64,000 nt of DNA from Corynebacterium breve. Its GTDB lineage: Bacteria; Actinomycetota; Actinomycetes; Mycobacteriales; Mycobacteriaceae. The stretch covers positions 2,170,001 to 2,234,000 of the forward strand of contig NZ_CP126969.1 of assembly GCF_030252165.1 (NCBI RefSeq), read 5' to 3'. Of this stretch, positions 46,978 to 55,328 are shown one piece after another (position 1 is the stretch's first letter; each line of letters begins with the position of its first letter). The notes beneath the pieces were generated by a model. That model was given only the letters and a program-made list of their open reading frames with translations. It had not been told where the DNA came from and did not search any database. Made by a program: the position numbers and the translations under genes.

Positions 46978-47580
46978 ATGGCTGTTTACGAACTTCCAGA
47001 ACTCGACTACGCATACGACGCTCTTGAGCCACACATCTCCGCTGAGATCATGGAGCTACACCACACCAAGCACCACGCAAACTACGTTGCTGGCGCAAAC
47101 GCTGCTCTCGAGGCACTTGAGGCAGAGCGCAACGGTGAGGCAAACGCAGACAAGATCCGCGCATTCTCCAAGAACCTTGCGTTCAACCTGGGTGGCCACA
47201 CCAACCACTCCATCTTCTGGAAGAACCTGTCCCCTAACGGTGGCGGCGAGCCAACCGGCGAGCTTGCAGAGGCTATCAACAAGGACTTCGGCTCCTTTGA
47301 GAAGTTCCAGGCACAGTTCAACGCAGTTGCGCTTGGCCTGCAGGGCTCCGGCTGGGCTGTTCTTGGTTACGACCACATCGCAGGTCGTCTGCTTATCCAG
47401 CAGCTGACCGACCAGCAGGGCAACATCTCCGTGAACTTCACCCCACTTCTGATGCTTGATATGTGGGAGCACGCTTTCTACCTGCAGTACAAGAACGTTA
47501 AGGCTGACTATGTCAAGGCAGTCTGGAACGTCTTCAACTGGGAGGACGTTGCAGAGCGTTTTGCTGCAGCGAAGAAGTAA
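46978..47580 (+). CDS. sodA: Superoxide dismutase (Mn/Fe family)
   Basis: Enzyme of 200 residues. Metal ligands: His in [12 protein letters not shown] and [14 protein letters not shown], and D-x-x-x-H in [15 protein letters not shown]. The residues around them, with [10 protein letters not shown], suggest Mn preference as in C. glutamicum SodA. A GAAAGG ribosome site precedes the ATG and a good terminator follows. Codon choice is strongly biased, as for a highly expressed gene. Confidence 0.96.
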   Translation: MAVYELPELDYAYDALEPHISAEIMELHHTKHHANYVAGANAALEALEAERNGEANADKIRAFSKNLAFNLGGHTNHSIFWKNLSPNGGGEPTGELAEAINKDFGSFEKFQAQFNAVALGLQGSGWAVLGYDHIAGRLLIQQLTDQQGNISVNFTPLLMLDMWEHAFYLQYKNVKADYVKAVWNVFNWEDVAERFAAAKK

Positions 47581-47604
47581 GACTTCTTTTTAAGCTCGAA
47601 AACC

Positions 47605-47638
47605 AAACCGCCGCAGGACCCACGTCCAGCGGCGGTTT
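47605..47638 (+). terminator. sodA terminator
   Basis: Perfect 10-bp stem AAACCGCCGC / GCGGCGGTTT with a 14-nt loop, 24 bp past the sodA stop. Confidence 0.85.
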
Positions 47639-48261
47639 CTGCGTTCTAAGCTAAAATCCTCATCCCCACCTTCACCTGCCAATACCCGCCTGCGAATGGT
47701 ACCGCGCACCCCGCCTTAACCACCGAATCGGAGTAGCTCCAACGACCCCTTCGGAGCTCGTCCCGTGTGGCCAGGGCCTCTTTTCCAACCTTGCGTAAAT
47801 GCAAATATAGTCGAGGAAGTTTTCTACCCTCGCTAGGAGTTCCTGCCAGCTTTCGTCTAGCCCATTTGTATTCGTGACTATGCGTGACTTTACCTAATCC
47901 GCTCTTGACCAGGATGAGAGTGCTGTAGGCCTTAACGCGTTCGGTGAGTGCTTTTAAGGGCAACGTCTTGCCTCCACCGGGCGGAGAAGATTCGGGGCAT
48001 CTGCAGACTCCGAGACGAACCGATGACTCTCTATCCCCGGTTGTTTTAGTGAGCTGCATAGCTGACTTTCATTGCAGACGAGATATGGAATCACTACAGT
48101 CAAAGACGCGAGACTGCCACGAAAACACTGCTTTCTAGCAATGCTTGTTTTTACACCCGCGGTTCCGGAAGTCTGGGTGAGTTAATACCGAAGGATCTGG
48201 GGATCAAGAGACTGGGACTTTGGCTGGTAAAATTCCTTAACCTGTTACCTATGCGATTGGC
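47639..48261. other. Region without confident gene
   Basis: About 620 bp between the sodA terminator and the IS6 element. A minus-strand frame at 47646-48059 (137 codons, basic, LVKSGLGKVTHSHEYKWARR) exists but has no clear ribosome site or recognised family. The stretch may hold remnants of a gene destroyed by IS activity. Confidence 0.4.
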
Positions 48262-49109
48262 GGTGCTGTTGCAAAGTTGGGCGGAGAGCAGCGAAGACTC
48301 AGTTTCTCATTCCCTGATGGCCGCTGCGTGTGGGCGTTCTCAGGCCGTCTCGAAGACCCGGTTGACGATCACCGCGTCCGGGTTCGGTTGCCCGTAGGCA
48401 AACATCGTGCCTTGCCCTTTCCGCAATGAGTGCATCGCCTCCATCCCTTTCAACGTCCGATATGCAGATGTCCGGTTCTTAAATGCACCTTTCGGCCCGA
48501 GGATCCGCTTTAATCGACCGTGGTCACCTTCCAGCACGTTATTGAGGTATTTCACCTGCCGGTGTTCCACTGTTGGCGGACAGATCCCCTCTGACTTCAA
48601 CTCGACAATCGCCTTGGCCAGGGCTGGCGCTTTGTCAGTGCTAATCACCCGCGGGGACCCGGCTGTCGTATTCGATCGCAGCGTCTTAGCCAGGAAACGC
48701 TTCGCCGCCGCGACGTTACGCTTCGGGGAGAGGTAAAAGTCCAGGGTATACCCACCGGCGGTGATCGCCCGATAGAGATAGCACCACTTCCCGCCGACCC
48801 GGATATAGGTCTCATCCACCCGCCAGGAACTGGCCTGCCAGTCAGGTACCTGCCGGTACCACCGAGTGTGCTTATCCAGCTCAGGGGCGTATTTCTGCAC
48901 CCAGCGGTGAGAATCGTGGTGTGATCGACCTGCACGCCCCGCTGAAGTCATCATTTCCTCCAGATCTTAGGTCAGCTCACCCCGTAGCGGCAGTACCTGC
49001 GCACTGCCCACAGAATGATGTCACGGGGGAAATGACGACCGGAGAAGATACCCATGGCTGTGATTATTTCACGTCGCTCTTCCTACTGCCCCAACTTTGC
49101 AACAGCACC
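48262..49109 (-). mobile_element. IS6-family element (IS1628-like), 848 bp, transposase damaged
   Basis: Perfect 19-bp terminal inverted repeats, GGTGCTGTTGCAAAGTTGG at 48262-48280 and its complement at 49091-49109. One transposase gene on the minus strand fills the interior. It marks the left edge of the aromatic-catabolism island. Confidence 0.9.
48340..49055 (-). pseudogene. IS6-family transposase (IS1628-like), N-terminal part disrupted
   Basis: Starts ATGGGTATC (MGIFSGRHFPRDIILWAVRR, then YCRYGVS and a stop). The remainder resumes at DLEEMMTSAG with a +1 and a +2 insertion, then RWVQKYAPELDKHTRWYRQV and the DDE core (WRVDETYIRVGGKWCYLYRA, VISTDKAPALAKAI, GMEAMHSLRKGQGTMFAYGQ). The C-terminal 204 residues are open from an internal ATG and may still be translated. 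Close in character to IS1628 of Corynebacterium plasmids. Confidence 0.88.
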
Positions 49110-49183
49110 TTCGAGACTGCCTGAGAACGTCGGCCCTCAACGACCACCAGAGGATGAAAGACGGAGTCTTCACGACTATCCGC

Positions 49184-49202
49184 CCGACTTTGCAACAGCA
49201 CC
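49184..49202. repeat. Extra IS6-type terminal repeat
   Basis: A 19-bp copy of the IS6 right-end repeat with one mismatch (CCGACTTTGCAACAGCACC), 75 bp beyond the element. It suggests an earlier, now deleted or nested IS6 copy at the left border of the catabolic island. Confidence 0.75.
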
Positions 49203-49280
49203 ATATCTCAAGAGTCGCAGTACACAACGATCGGAAGATGCGCGGCAGGGGCGCAGAAAGTAAGCGTGCGCCCGCACTTT

Positions 49281-50261
49281 CTAGAGTCCGTCGCGGGATC
49301 CGAGGGCTTTCCGGCGAAACTCGGTAGGAGTGCATCCTTCGATGCGTTTGAAGACCTGTCCGAAGTGTGACGGGTTCTGTACACCCCACCGTTGAAGAAG
49401 CTTTTCGATTGACACCAGGGCAAACTCTTCCAGCGCCAGATCTGCTCTCACCCTCTCCACGCGTCGCACCCGGATGTAGTTGGCGCAGGTCATTCCTGAT
49501 TTCTTGAAAATCTGGTGCAGGTAACGGGTGGAAATGTGGGCGGACTCCGCCACCATCTGCGGATTAAGGCGGGGGTCCGGAAGATTTTCCTCAATAAAAG
49601 TAAGGCACTGATCTAGTAACTCTGCAGTAGGCGGCTGAAGGGGATCATCCTCAGCTAAATGCAGGTCCGCCAGCATTGCCTCAATCAAGCCGACAAGGTG
49701 GTTGGCTACTGCCGCCCGGGCCGAGGACGTGAGCGTGGGTTCTACGGGGGACAACCCCGCCAGGAAGCTCAAGACCGGCGGTGCTAGACCTTGGTTTCCC
49801 TCAAATGCCAATGCTCCAAGCTCTTTCCATCGTTGTGGTTTGGTGTTGAGTCGATCGATCGGAATGCGCACACTACGGCTTTGATAATTGCCGTAGCACT
49901 CGAGCTGGGCTGGCTTGCTGGATAGATACAAGCCGATCTGGCCGGGAGCCAGCTGAACTTGTTTTTCGTTCTGGGTGACCTTCAGCATGCCGCCGACCTG
50001 GAATGTGACGATGACGTACTCGTCGTCCTCATTGCTGACATGCTCGGCGGTGCGCTCGGCGACGTGGTCTCCAGTGTCCATGGAGAAGACGCTGACGCTG
50101 AGAAAGTTGGCTGCTTCAAAAGCGCCCTGAAATACACTGCTGTCCTGGGTCGTGAACCGGAACGGCATGACATCGTTGCCCACCCTCTCGCTCCAGGCGT
50201 CGAGGTTCTCCCGGCGGCTTGCCCCGATTCCTACCCCGCCCAACCACGACTTGTGCTCCAT
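49281..50261 (-). CDS. AraC-family transcriptional regulator
   Basis: Regulator of 326 residues. The start is placed at MEHKSWLGGVGIGASRREN because longer frames would run through the whole divergent promoter. N-terminal AraC_binding_2-type domain (residues ~60-200, e.g. VIVTFQVGGMLKVTQNEKQV), C-terminal double helix-turn-helix (LNPQMVAESAHISTRYLHQI and RWGVQNPSHFGQVFKRIEGC with TPTEFRR). This is the XylS/NimR-like group typical of aromatic-catabolism activators. Divergent from the operon starting at 50399, which it presumably controls in response to an aromatic compound. Confidence 0.9.
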   Translation of the reverse strand: MEHKSWLGGVGIGASRRENLDAWSERVGNDVMPFRFTTQDSSVFQGAFEAANFLSVSVFSMDTGDHVAERTAEHVSNEDDEYVIVTFQVGGMLKVTQNEKQVQLAPGQIGLYLSSKPAQLECYGNYQSRSVRIPIDRLNTKPQRWKELGALAFEGNQGLAPPVLSFLAGLSPVEPTLTSSARAAVANHLVGLIEAMLADLHLAEDDPLQPPTAELLDQCLTFIEENLPDPRLNPQMVAESAHISTRYLHQIFKKSGMTCANYIRVRRVERVRADLALEEFALVSIEKLLQRWGVQNPSHFGQVFKRIEGCTPTEFRRKALGSRDGL

Positions 50262-50289
50262 GACACATAAATCTAGCACTGTGGTCAAG

Positions 50290-50302
50290 TGCACAGTGTG
50301 CA
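50290..50302. promoter_or_regulatory. Palindrome in the AraC/operon intergenic region
   Basis: TGCACA-G-TGTGCA, perfect 13-bp palindrome near the AraC start codon. Candidate operator for autoregulation. Confidence 0.4.
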
Positions 50303-50315
50303 GGGAACCGAGAGG

Positions 50316-50373
50316 GGTGTTCACTAGATCGATAGGGCAAGCCTTGTGACCCAGCTTATATTGTGTGAACACC
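50316..50373. promoter_or_regulatory. Widely spaced inverted repeat upstream of the catabolic operon
   Basis: GGTGTTCAC at 50316-50324 and its exact complement GTGAACACC at 50365-50373, centre-to-centre 49 bp. A TATATT hexamer lies between them at 50357-50362. The arrangement could be a pair of AraC-family half-sites; the right arm overlaps a CRP-type box. Confidence 0.45.
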
Positions 50374-50379
50374 ATCACA
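50364..50379. promoter_or_regulatory. CRP/GlxR-type binding site
   Basis: TGTGA-N6-TCACA, perfect half-sites of the cAMP-dependent GlxR/CRP consensus, 19 bp before the first start codon of the catabolic operon and downstream of the likely -10. From its position it would act as a repressor site. Confidence 0.65.
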
Positions 50380-50398
50380 CCGAGCGACAAGGAAGACC

Positions 50399-51607
50399 AT
50401 GACCACGACCCTGCAGACCCCGAACCGCACCGGACTCAACCCAGGACATGAGTTTGAAGCTCTCATGTCCCGCCTCGATGAAATCACCGACCTGCTCAAG
50501 GCCAATGGCGAGAAAAACGAGGAGCTGGGGCACCTGAGCGACGAAAGCTTCCAGGCGCTGAAAGACGTCGGTGCCTTCAAGGTCGGCATCCCGGAGGAGC
50601 TTGGCGGCTATGAGCTTAAGCCCACCCAGACGATCGCCGTCCTAGAGAAAGTTTCCCGGGCCGACCCGGCCTCCGGCTGGGTGCTCATGGTGCTGCAAAT
50701 GATCTCCGGCACCACCGCTGCCTATCTGCCGGAGGAGGCGCAGCGGGAGCTGTTCCCGGAAAACGGGGACCACGCGCTGGTGGCCGGCCAGGGCACCCGT
50801 TTCGGCAAAGCAGAACGTGTTGACGGTGGCTACAACATCACCGGTAACTGGTTTTTCGGCTCGGGCATGCTGCACGCCAACTGGATTCACACCGGCGCCA
50901 TTGACGAAGAGAGCGGCCGCGTCATGATGGTGCACTTCCCCCGGGACAAGGCCAGCTTGGACGGCAACTGGGACGTGCTCGGCCTACGCGCCAGCGGCAG
51001 CATCGACTACTCGTGCGAGAACGTGTTTGTTCCGGACGCCTACGTCTACGAGCCCAACACGACCGACCCCCTGGCCGGCGGAGCGCTGTATAAAATCGGC
51101 CTGGCCCTGATGTCCGGCATCTGCCACACCGGCTGGGCGCTCGGCGTCGGTCGACGCTTCCTCGATGAAATGCAGGCACACGCAGCCAAGCGAAAGGGCC
51201 GGCCTGGTGCATCCACCAATACCGACCAGTTCCACGCCGAGTACGCCAAGGCCGAGGCCCGGATGCGCTCTGCCCGCTCCTGGGCGATGGATGTGTGGGC
51301 GGACAACGAGCGCGCCCTCGACGCCGGCGAAAAATTGACTATGGAGCAGGAGACCCTGACCCGTCTCGTGCTCAATAACAGCACGTGGTCCGCTCACGAC
51401 GTCAGCCAGACGGTGCACCTGTGGACTGCGACTGCCCTCGCACGACGTGGTGATCTGCAGCGCACCTTCCGCGACCTGCACGTCGGCACCGGCCACGTCA
51501 CCAGCGGCCCCGTCGTCCTGCAGCAGGTGGGCAAGTACCTCGCCGGCTTGGCCTCCCCTGATGCCCACTGGAACTTCTTCGACCTCGCAGAACCCGCCTC
51601 GTCCTAA
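50399..51607 (+). CDS. Two-component flavin-dependent monooxygenase, oxygenase subunit (acyl-CoA dehydrogenase fold)
   Basis: Protein of 402 residues with the acyl-CoA dehydrogenase-like fold used by group D flavin monooxygenases (HsaA/C2-hydroxylase type). The N-terminal helical part (SDESFQALKDVGAFKVGIPE) is followed by the beta domain (VDGGYNITGNWFFGSGMLHA, WDVLGLRASGSIDYSCENVF) and a C-terminal helical domain in place of an acyl-CoA base Glu. It would hydroxylate an aromatic substrate using reduced flavin from the reductase encoded 29 bp downstream. First gene of the island operon, with GGAAG ribosome site. Substrate not deducible. Confidence 0.85.
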   Translation: MTTTLQTPNRTGLNPGHEFEALMSRLDEITDLLKANGEKNEELGHLSDESFQALKDVGAFKVGIPEELGGYELKPTQTIAVLEKVSRADPASGWVLMVLQMISGTTAAYLPEEAQRELFPENGDHALVAGQGTRFGKAERVDGGYNITGNWFFGSGMLHANWIHTGAIDEESGRVMMVHFPRDKASLDGNWDVLGLRASGSIDYSCENVFVPDAYVYEPNTTDPLAGGALYKIGLALMSGICHTGWALGVGRRFLDEMQAHAAKRKGRPGASTNTDQFHAEYAKAEARMRSARSWAMDVWADNERALDAGEKLTMEQETLTRLVLNNSTWSAHDVSQTVHLWTATALARRGDLQRTFRDLHVGTGHVTSGPVVLQQVGKYLAGLASPDAHWNFFDLAEPASS

Positions 51608-51636
51608 GTAGCCACCCAGCAAGAAAGGTCAGACCC

Positions 51637-52152
51637 ATGACTGTCACGTATCCGATGACCACCAACACCCTGCCCGAAGAAATCTCCCAGGATTTCCGCA
51701 ATGCCTTCCGCACACACCCCGCCGGGGTGGCCATCATTACCGCCGACGACGGGAGCGGGCCGGTCGGCCTGACCGCCACCAGCGTCAGCAGCGTCTCCGC
51801 TGACCCCCCGACGATCGCGCTCAACCTCTCGGTCCTGTCCCGCTCCGCTGAGAAGATCCGCGCCGCGGAACACGTGGTCGTCCATCTCCTCGGGAGCGAA
51901 CAGCTCGAGCTGGCGCAGCTGTTTGCCACCCCAGGCGCCGACCGCTTCGGCGACACCTCCCGGTGGGACCGACTGCCGTCGGGAGAACCGTACTTGGTCA
52001 ATTCCCGCGTCTGGATGCGTGGAAAGATCGTCGGTTCCATCGACATCAACGGATCCACCCTGGCAGCCATCGAACTGGTGGAAACCCACGTCGATACCTC
52101 CGCAGAACCTGCCCCGCTGGTCTACTGCGACCGGACGTGGCACGAGCTGTAA
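51637..52152 (+). CDS. Flavin reductase (two-component monooxygenase partner)
   Basis: Protein of 171 residues of the flavin-reductase-like (HpaC/HsaB) family. FRTHPAGVAIITADDGSGPV with GLTATSVSSVSADPPTIALN is the FMN/FAD-binding split barrel, and VYCDRTWHEL the C-terminal signature. It supplies reduced flavin to the preceding oxygenase using NAD(P)H. AGAAAGG ribosome site 8-10 bp upstream. Confidence 0.9.
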   Translation: MTVTYPMTTNTLPEEISQDFRNAFRTHPAGVAIITADDGSGPVGLTATSVSSVSADPPTIALNLSVLSRSAEKIRAAEHVVVHLLGSEQLELAQLFATPGADRFGDTSRWDRLPSGEPYLVNSRVWMRGKIVGSIDINGSTLAAIELVETHVDTSAEPAPLVYCDRTWHEL

Positions 52153-52234
52153 TCGACGAGCTTCGTCCATCTCACCGACTAAGTGCCGGTACGAGCCCAT
52201 CCCCCACATGATTGCGTGAAGCTAGGAGACCCCC

Positions 52235-53206
52235 ATGTCATTAGATGAAGCCACGAGTGCCTTTCTTACCGCCGCGGCGGATAACGCCGGCGACCGCCCG
52301 CTCTGGGAGCTATCCGCCCCTGAAGCACGCGAGGCCACCTCCGGTCTCGAGGAGCTTTACGGCCCAGGCCCGCAGATGCACGAGGCCCGCGACCACCGGA
52401 TCACCGGCCAAGACGGCGGGGAATTCACCGTGCGCGTCCTGACACCTTCACCCTCCCCGACCTCCGTGGTCGTGTACTACCACGGTGGCGGGTGGGTACT
52501 GGAAAACCTCGCAGGCTACGACACCTTGGGACGACAGCTGGCCGAAAAGTCCGGTGCGGCCGTGGTGTTGGTGGAATACCGCAAAGCCCCGGAGCACCCT
52601 TTCCCCATCCCGATCGAGGACGCCTGGGCCGGACTGCGATGGGCACGAGACAACGTTGCGCAACAGAGCGAGAAGACGCTGCCTCTCATTGTGGCCGGTG
52701 ACAGCGCCGGAGCGAATCTGGCCGCGGTCGTTGCACAACGGGCCCGCGACGAAGGCGGGCCCGCGGTGCAGGCGCAGATCCTCGTCTGTCCGGTCACCGA
52801 CGCCGACTTCACCCGCGACTCCTACCTCGCCCCGGAGAACCAGACAACGGTCACCCTCGAAGCGATGCAGTGGTTCTGGGATCAATACCTTCCGGACGCA
52901 GCCCAGCGCACTAATCCGGTGGCGACCCCCATTAACGCTCAGTCCTTGACCGATCTCCCCCCAGCGCTGGTCATCACCGCCGAACACGATGTGCTTCGTG
53001 ACGAGGGCGAGGCCTACGCCCACGCCCTGCAGGCGGCCGGCGTCACCGTGGAACATCACCGGTGGAAAGGCCAAATGCATACCTTCTTTTCCATGGTCAA
53101 CGTCCTGCCGGGCAGCGCTGAAGCTATCGACCTGGTCACAAAGCGAATCAACGACTTTGCCAAGGACGCCGCTACCCAACCGGTTCGGGCGACTACCGCA
53201 ATCTGA
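52235..53206 (+). CDS. Alpha/beta hydrolase, HSL-type esterase
   Basis: Hydrolase of 323 residues in the hormone-sensitive-lipase group. Oxyanion motif YYHGGGWVLENLAGYD, nucleophile in VAGDSAGANLA, Asp in ALVITAEHDVLRDEGEAY and His in KGQMHTFFSM. No signal peptide. Within the operon it may cleave an ester formed from, or carried by, the aromatic substrate; this is inferred from position only. AGGAG precedes the ATG. Confidence 0.9.
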   Translation: MSLDEATSAFLTAAADNAGDRPLWELSAPEAREATSGLEELYGPGPQMHEARDHRITGQDGGEFTVRVLTPSPSPTSVVVYYHGGGWVLENLAGYDTLGRQLAEKSGAAVVLVEYRKAPEHPFPIPIEDAWAGLRWARDNVAQQSEKTLPLIVAGDSAGANLAAVVAQRARDEGGPAVQAQILVCPVTDADFTRDSYLAPENQTTVTLEAMQWFWDQYLPDAAQRTNPVATPINAQSLTDLPPALVITAEHDVLRDEGEAYAHALQAAGVTVEHHRWKGQMHTFFSMVNVLPGSAEAIDLVTKRINDFAKDAATQPVRATTAI

Positions 53207-53308
53207 CAGAAGCGACGACCGAGCGCACCGAATGCGCTTGAATCCACAATCAGTTGATGGCGCAACCGAGATCCTCATCCAGGATGGGTGCGCGGAAAGA
53301 ACAGAAAA

Positions 53309-54403
53309 ATGAGCTCCTTAAGATTTATCCATGAAACTCTCCCCCAGCGAGTGGTGCTCGACAGTGGGCGGGTCATTGAGCGAGTGCTCAGTGAGGCTGA
53401 GCAACTGGGAATGAGCAGGGCGATGCTCATCTCCACCGAAGGCACCCATGAGGTGGCCGACAAACTGGCGACGGCACTTTCTCCGGCCGAACACTGGCGG
53501 GACGCGGTGCAGCACGTGCCGCGAGAGATTGCCGACGCCGCGACCGCTGCTGCCCGAGACGCGAATGCGGACGGAGTGATCTCCATCGGCGGTGGCTCAG
53601 CGACCGGCCTAGCAAAGGCGGTAGCGCTAGAGACGTCGTTGCCGATCATCGCGGTGCCCACCACTTATGCGGCTTCCGAAGCCACCCCAGTGTGGGGAAT
53701 CACCGAGGAACGCACCAAGACCACCGGTATCGATCCGCTCGTGTTGCCGAGGGTCGTGGTCTATGACGCCGATCTGGTGGCCACCTTGCCGCAGGACATG
53801 GCGATCGCCTCCGGGCTCAACGCCATGGCCCACTGCGTGGATTCGCTCTGGGCGCCGAAAACAGACCCGATTAACCGGGCCCTGAGCCTAGAGTCGGCCC
53901 GTGCACTGGCCAAAGCGCTGCGGGCACTGGCTGCCGATGGCGGACAAGAGGCCCGGGAACAGGCGCTCTACGGCTGCTACCTCTCCGGGGTGGCGTTCGC
54001 TTCCGCAGGCTCGGGATTGCACCACAAGATCTGCCATGTGCTGGGCGGCACCTTCAACCTGCCGCACGCCGAAACTCACGCCGTGGTCCTGCGTTACGTC
54101 ACCGCCCTGAACCTGCCCGCAGTCCCCGAGATCGCCGAGGAATTGGCTCAGGCACTGGGAAGCGACGACGCCATCACCGAACTCAACCGTCTCTACCAGG
54201 ACATCGGCGCCCCAAGCTCCCTGGCCGAGCTGGGTATGCCTGAAGAGGGCATCGCCGAGGCCGTCGACCGGGTGCTCGCCGCGGTGCCGGCCGGTAACCC
54301 AATGCACGCTACGCACGACAACATCACCGCCCTGATCACCGCCGCCTTCCACGGCGATGACCCGGCCCGTATCAACGAATTCGTAGAAGGAAGAACCCAA
54401 TGA
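53309..54403 (+). CDS. Maleylacetate reductase
   Basis: Iron-type alcohol dehydrogenase fold enzyme of 364 residues that reduces maleylacetate to 3-oxoadipate with NAD(P)H. The N-terminal nucleotide domain contains [19 protein letters not shown] and [19 protein letters not shown]. The metal-site region is [20 protein letters not shown] with [10 protein letters not shown]. It starts [14 protein letters not shown] with a GGAAAG ribosome site. It lies next to hydroxyquinol dioxygenase with a 4-bp overlap, the classic pair (compare RolM/RolD of C. glutamicum). Confidence 0.92.
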   Translation: MSSLRFIHETLPQRVVLDSGRVIERVLSEAEQLGMSRAMLISTEGTHEVADKLATALSPAEHWRDAVQHVPREIADAATAAARDANADGVISIGGGSATGLAKAVALETSLPIIAVPTTYAASEATPVWGITEERTKTTGIDPLVLPRVVVYDADLVATLPQDMAIASGLNAMAHCVDSLWAPKTDPINRALSLESARALAKALRALAADGGQEAREQALYGCYLSGVAFASAGSGLHHKICHVLGGTFNLPHAETHAVVLRYVTALNLPAVPEIAEELAQALGSDDAITELNRLYQDIGAPSSLAELGMPEEGIAEAVDRVLAAVPAGNPMHATHDNITALITAAFHGDDPARINEFVEGRTQ

Positions 54404-55323
54404 CCCAGACACTTCACCCCTCCCGTGTCTCCGAGACGCAGCGCCGTGTGGAGGATGACCTCGTCGACCGGGTCGTCTCCTCCTTCGACAACTGCGACAA
54501 CCCCCGTCTGAAACAAATCATGCAGTCCCTGACGGTGCACCTGCACAACTTCATCCGCGACGTCCGCCTCACCGAGGAGGAGTGGAATTACGCGATCGAC
54601 TTCCTCACCAAGGTCGGGCATATCACCGACGACAAGCGCCAGGAGTTCGTGCTGCTCTCCGACACCCTGGGCGCCTCCATGCAGACGATCGCAGTGAACA
54701 ACGAGGCGTACAAGGACGCCACCGAAGCCACCGTCTTCGGCCCCTTCTTCGTCGACGACGCACCGCACGTCGAACTCGGCGGCGACATCTCCTTCGGCGC
54801 CAAGGGACAGCCTGCCTGGATCGAGGGCACCGTCACCGACACTGACGGCAACCCCGTGCCCAACGCGCGGATCGAGGTGTGGGAGTGCGATGAAGACGGC
54901 TTCTACGACGTGCAATACGGCGACGATCGTACCTCCGCCCGGGCGCACCTATATACCAATGAGCGCGGGGAATACCGGTTCTGGGGACTGACACCGGTGC
55001 CGTATCCCATCCCGCACGACGGCCCTGTCGGCCAGATGCTCGCCGCTGTCGGACGTTCTCCGGTCCGTGCTGCACACCTGCACTTTATGGTCACCGCTGA
55101 AAATCTGCGCACCTTAGTCACCCACATCTTCGTCGAAGACGACCCACAGCTGGAGATCGGTGACTCTGTCTTCGGGGTCAAGGACTCGCTGATCAAGCGC
55201 TTCGAAGAGCAACCCGTCGGCACCCCGACACCTAATGGTCGCGATCTAAGCGATCAGGCCTGGACGAAGACCCGTTTCGATATCGTGCTCGCCCCCGCCC
55301 ATCCCCTGTCTGAGGAGAATTGA
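54400..55323 (+). CDS. Hydroxyquinol 1,2-dioxygenase (intradiol)
   Basis: Fe(III) enzyme of 307 residues that opens hydroxyquinol to maleylacetate. The N-terminal helical dimerisation domain ([20 protein letters not shown]) is followed by the catalytic beta sandwich. The iron ligands are expected in [11 protein letters not shown] and [20 protein letters not shown] (Tyr residues) and RAAHLHFMV (two His). Sequence character favours hydroxyquinol rather than catechol 1,2-dioxygenase, and the partner maleylacetate reductase agrees. The start codon overlaps the preceding stop. Confidence 0.9.
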   Translation: MTQTLHPSRVSETQRRVEDDLVDRVVSSFDNCDNPRLKQIMQSLTVHLHNFIRDVRLTEEEWNYAIDFLTKVGHITDDKRQEFVLLSDTLGASMQTIAVNNEAYKDATEATVFGPFFVDDAPHVELGGDISFGAKGQPAWIEGTVTDTDGNPVPNARIEVWECDEDGFYDVQYGDDRTSARAHLYTNERGEYRFWGLTPVPYPIPHDGPVGQMLAAVGRSPVRAAHLHFMVTAENLRTLVTHIFVEDDPQLEIGDSVFGVKDSLIKRFEEQPVGTPTPNGRDLSDQAWTKTRFDIVLAPAHPLSEEN

Positions 55324-55328
55324 TTATC

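Noticed and set aside
47646..48059. Minus-strand frame of 137 codons after sodA
   Set aside because: Contains GGGKT but no real P-loop context, no ribosome site and no family resemblance; kept only as a note in the intergenic description.
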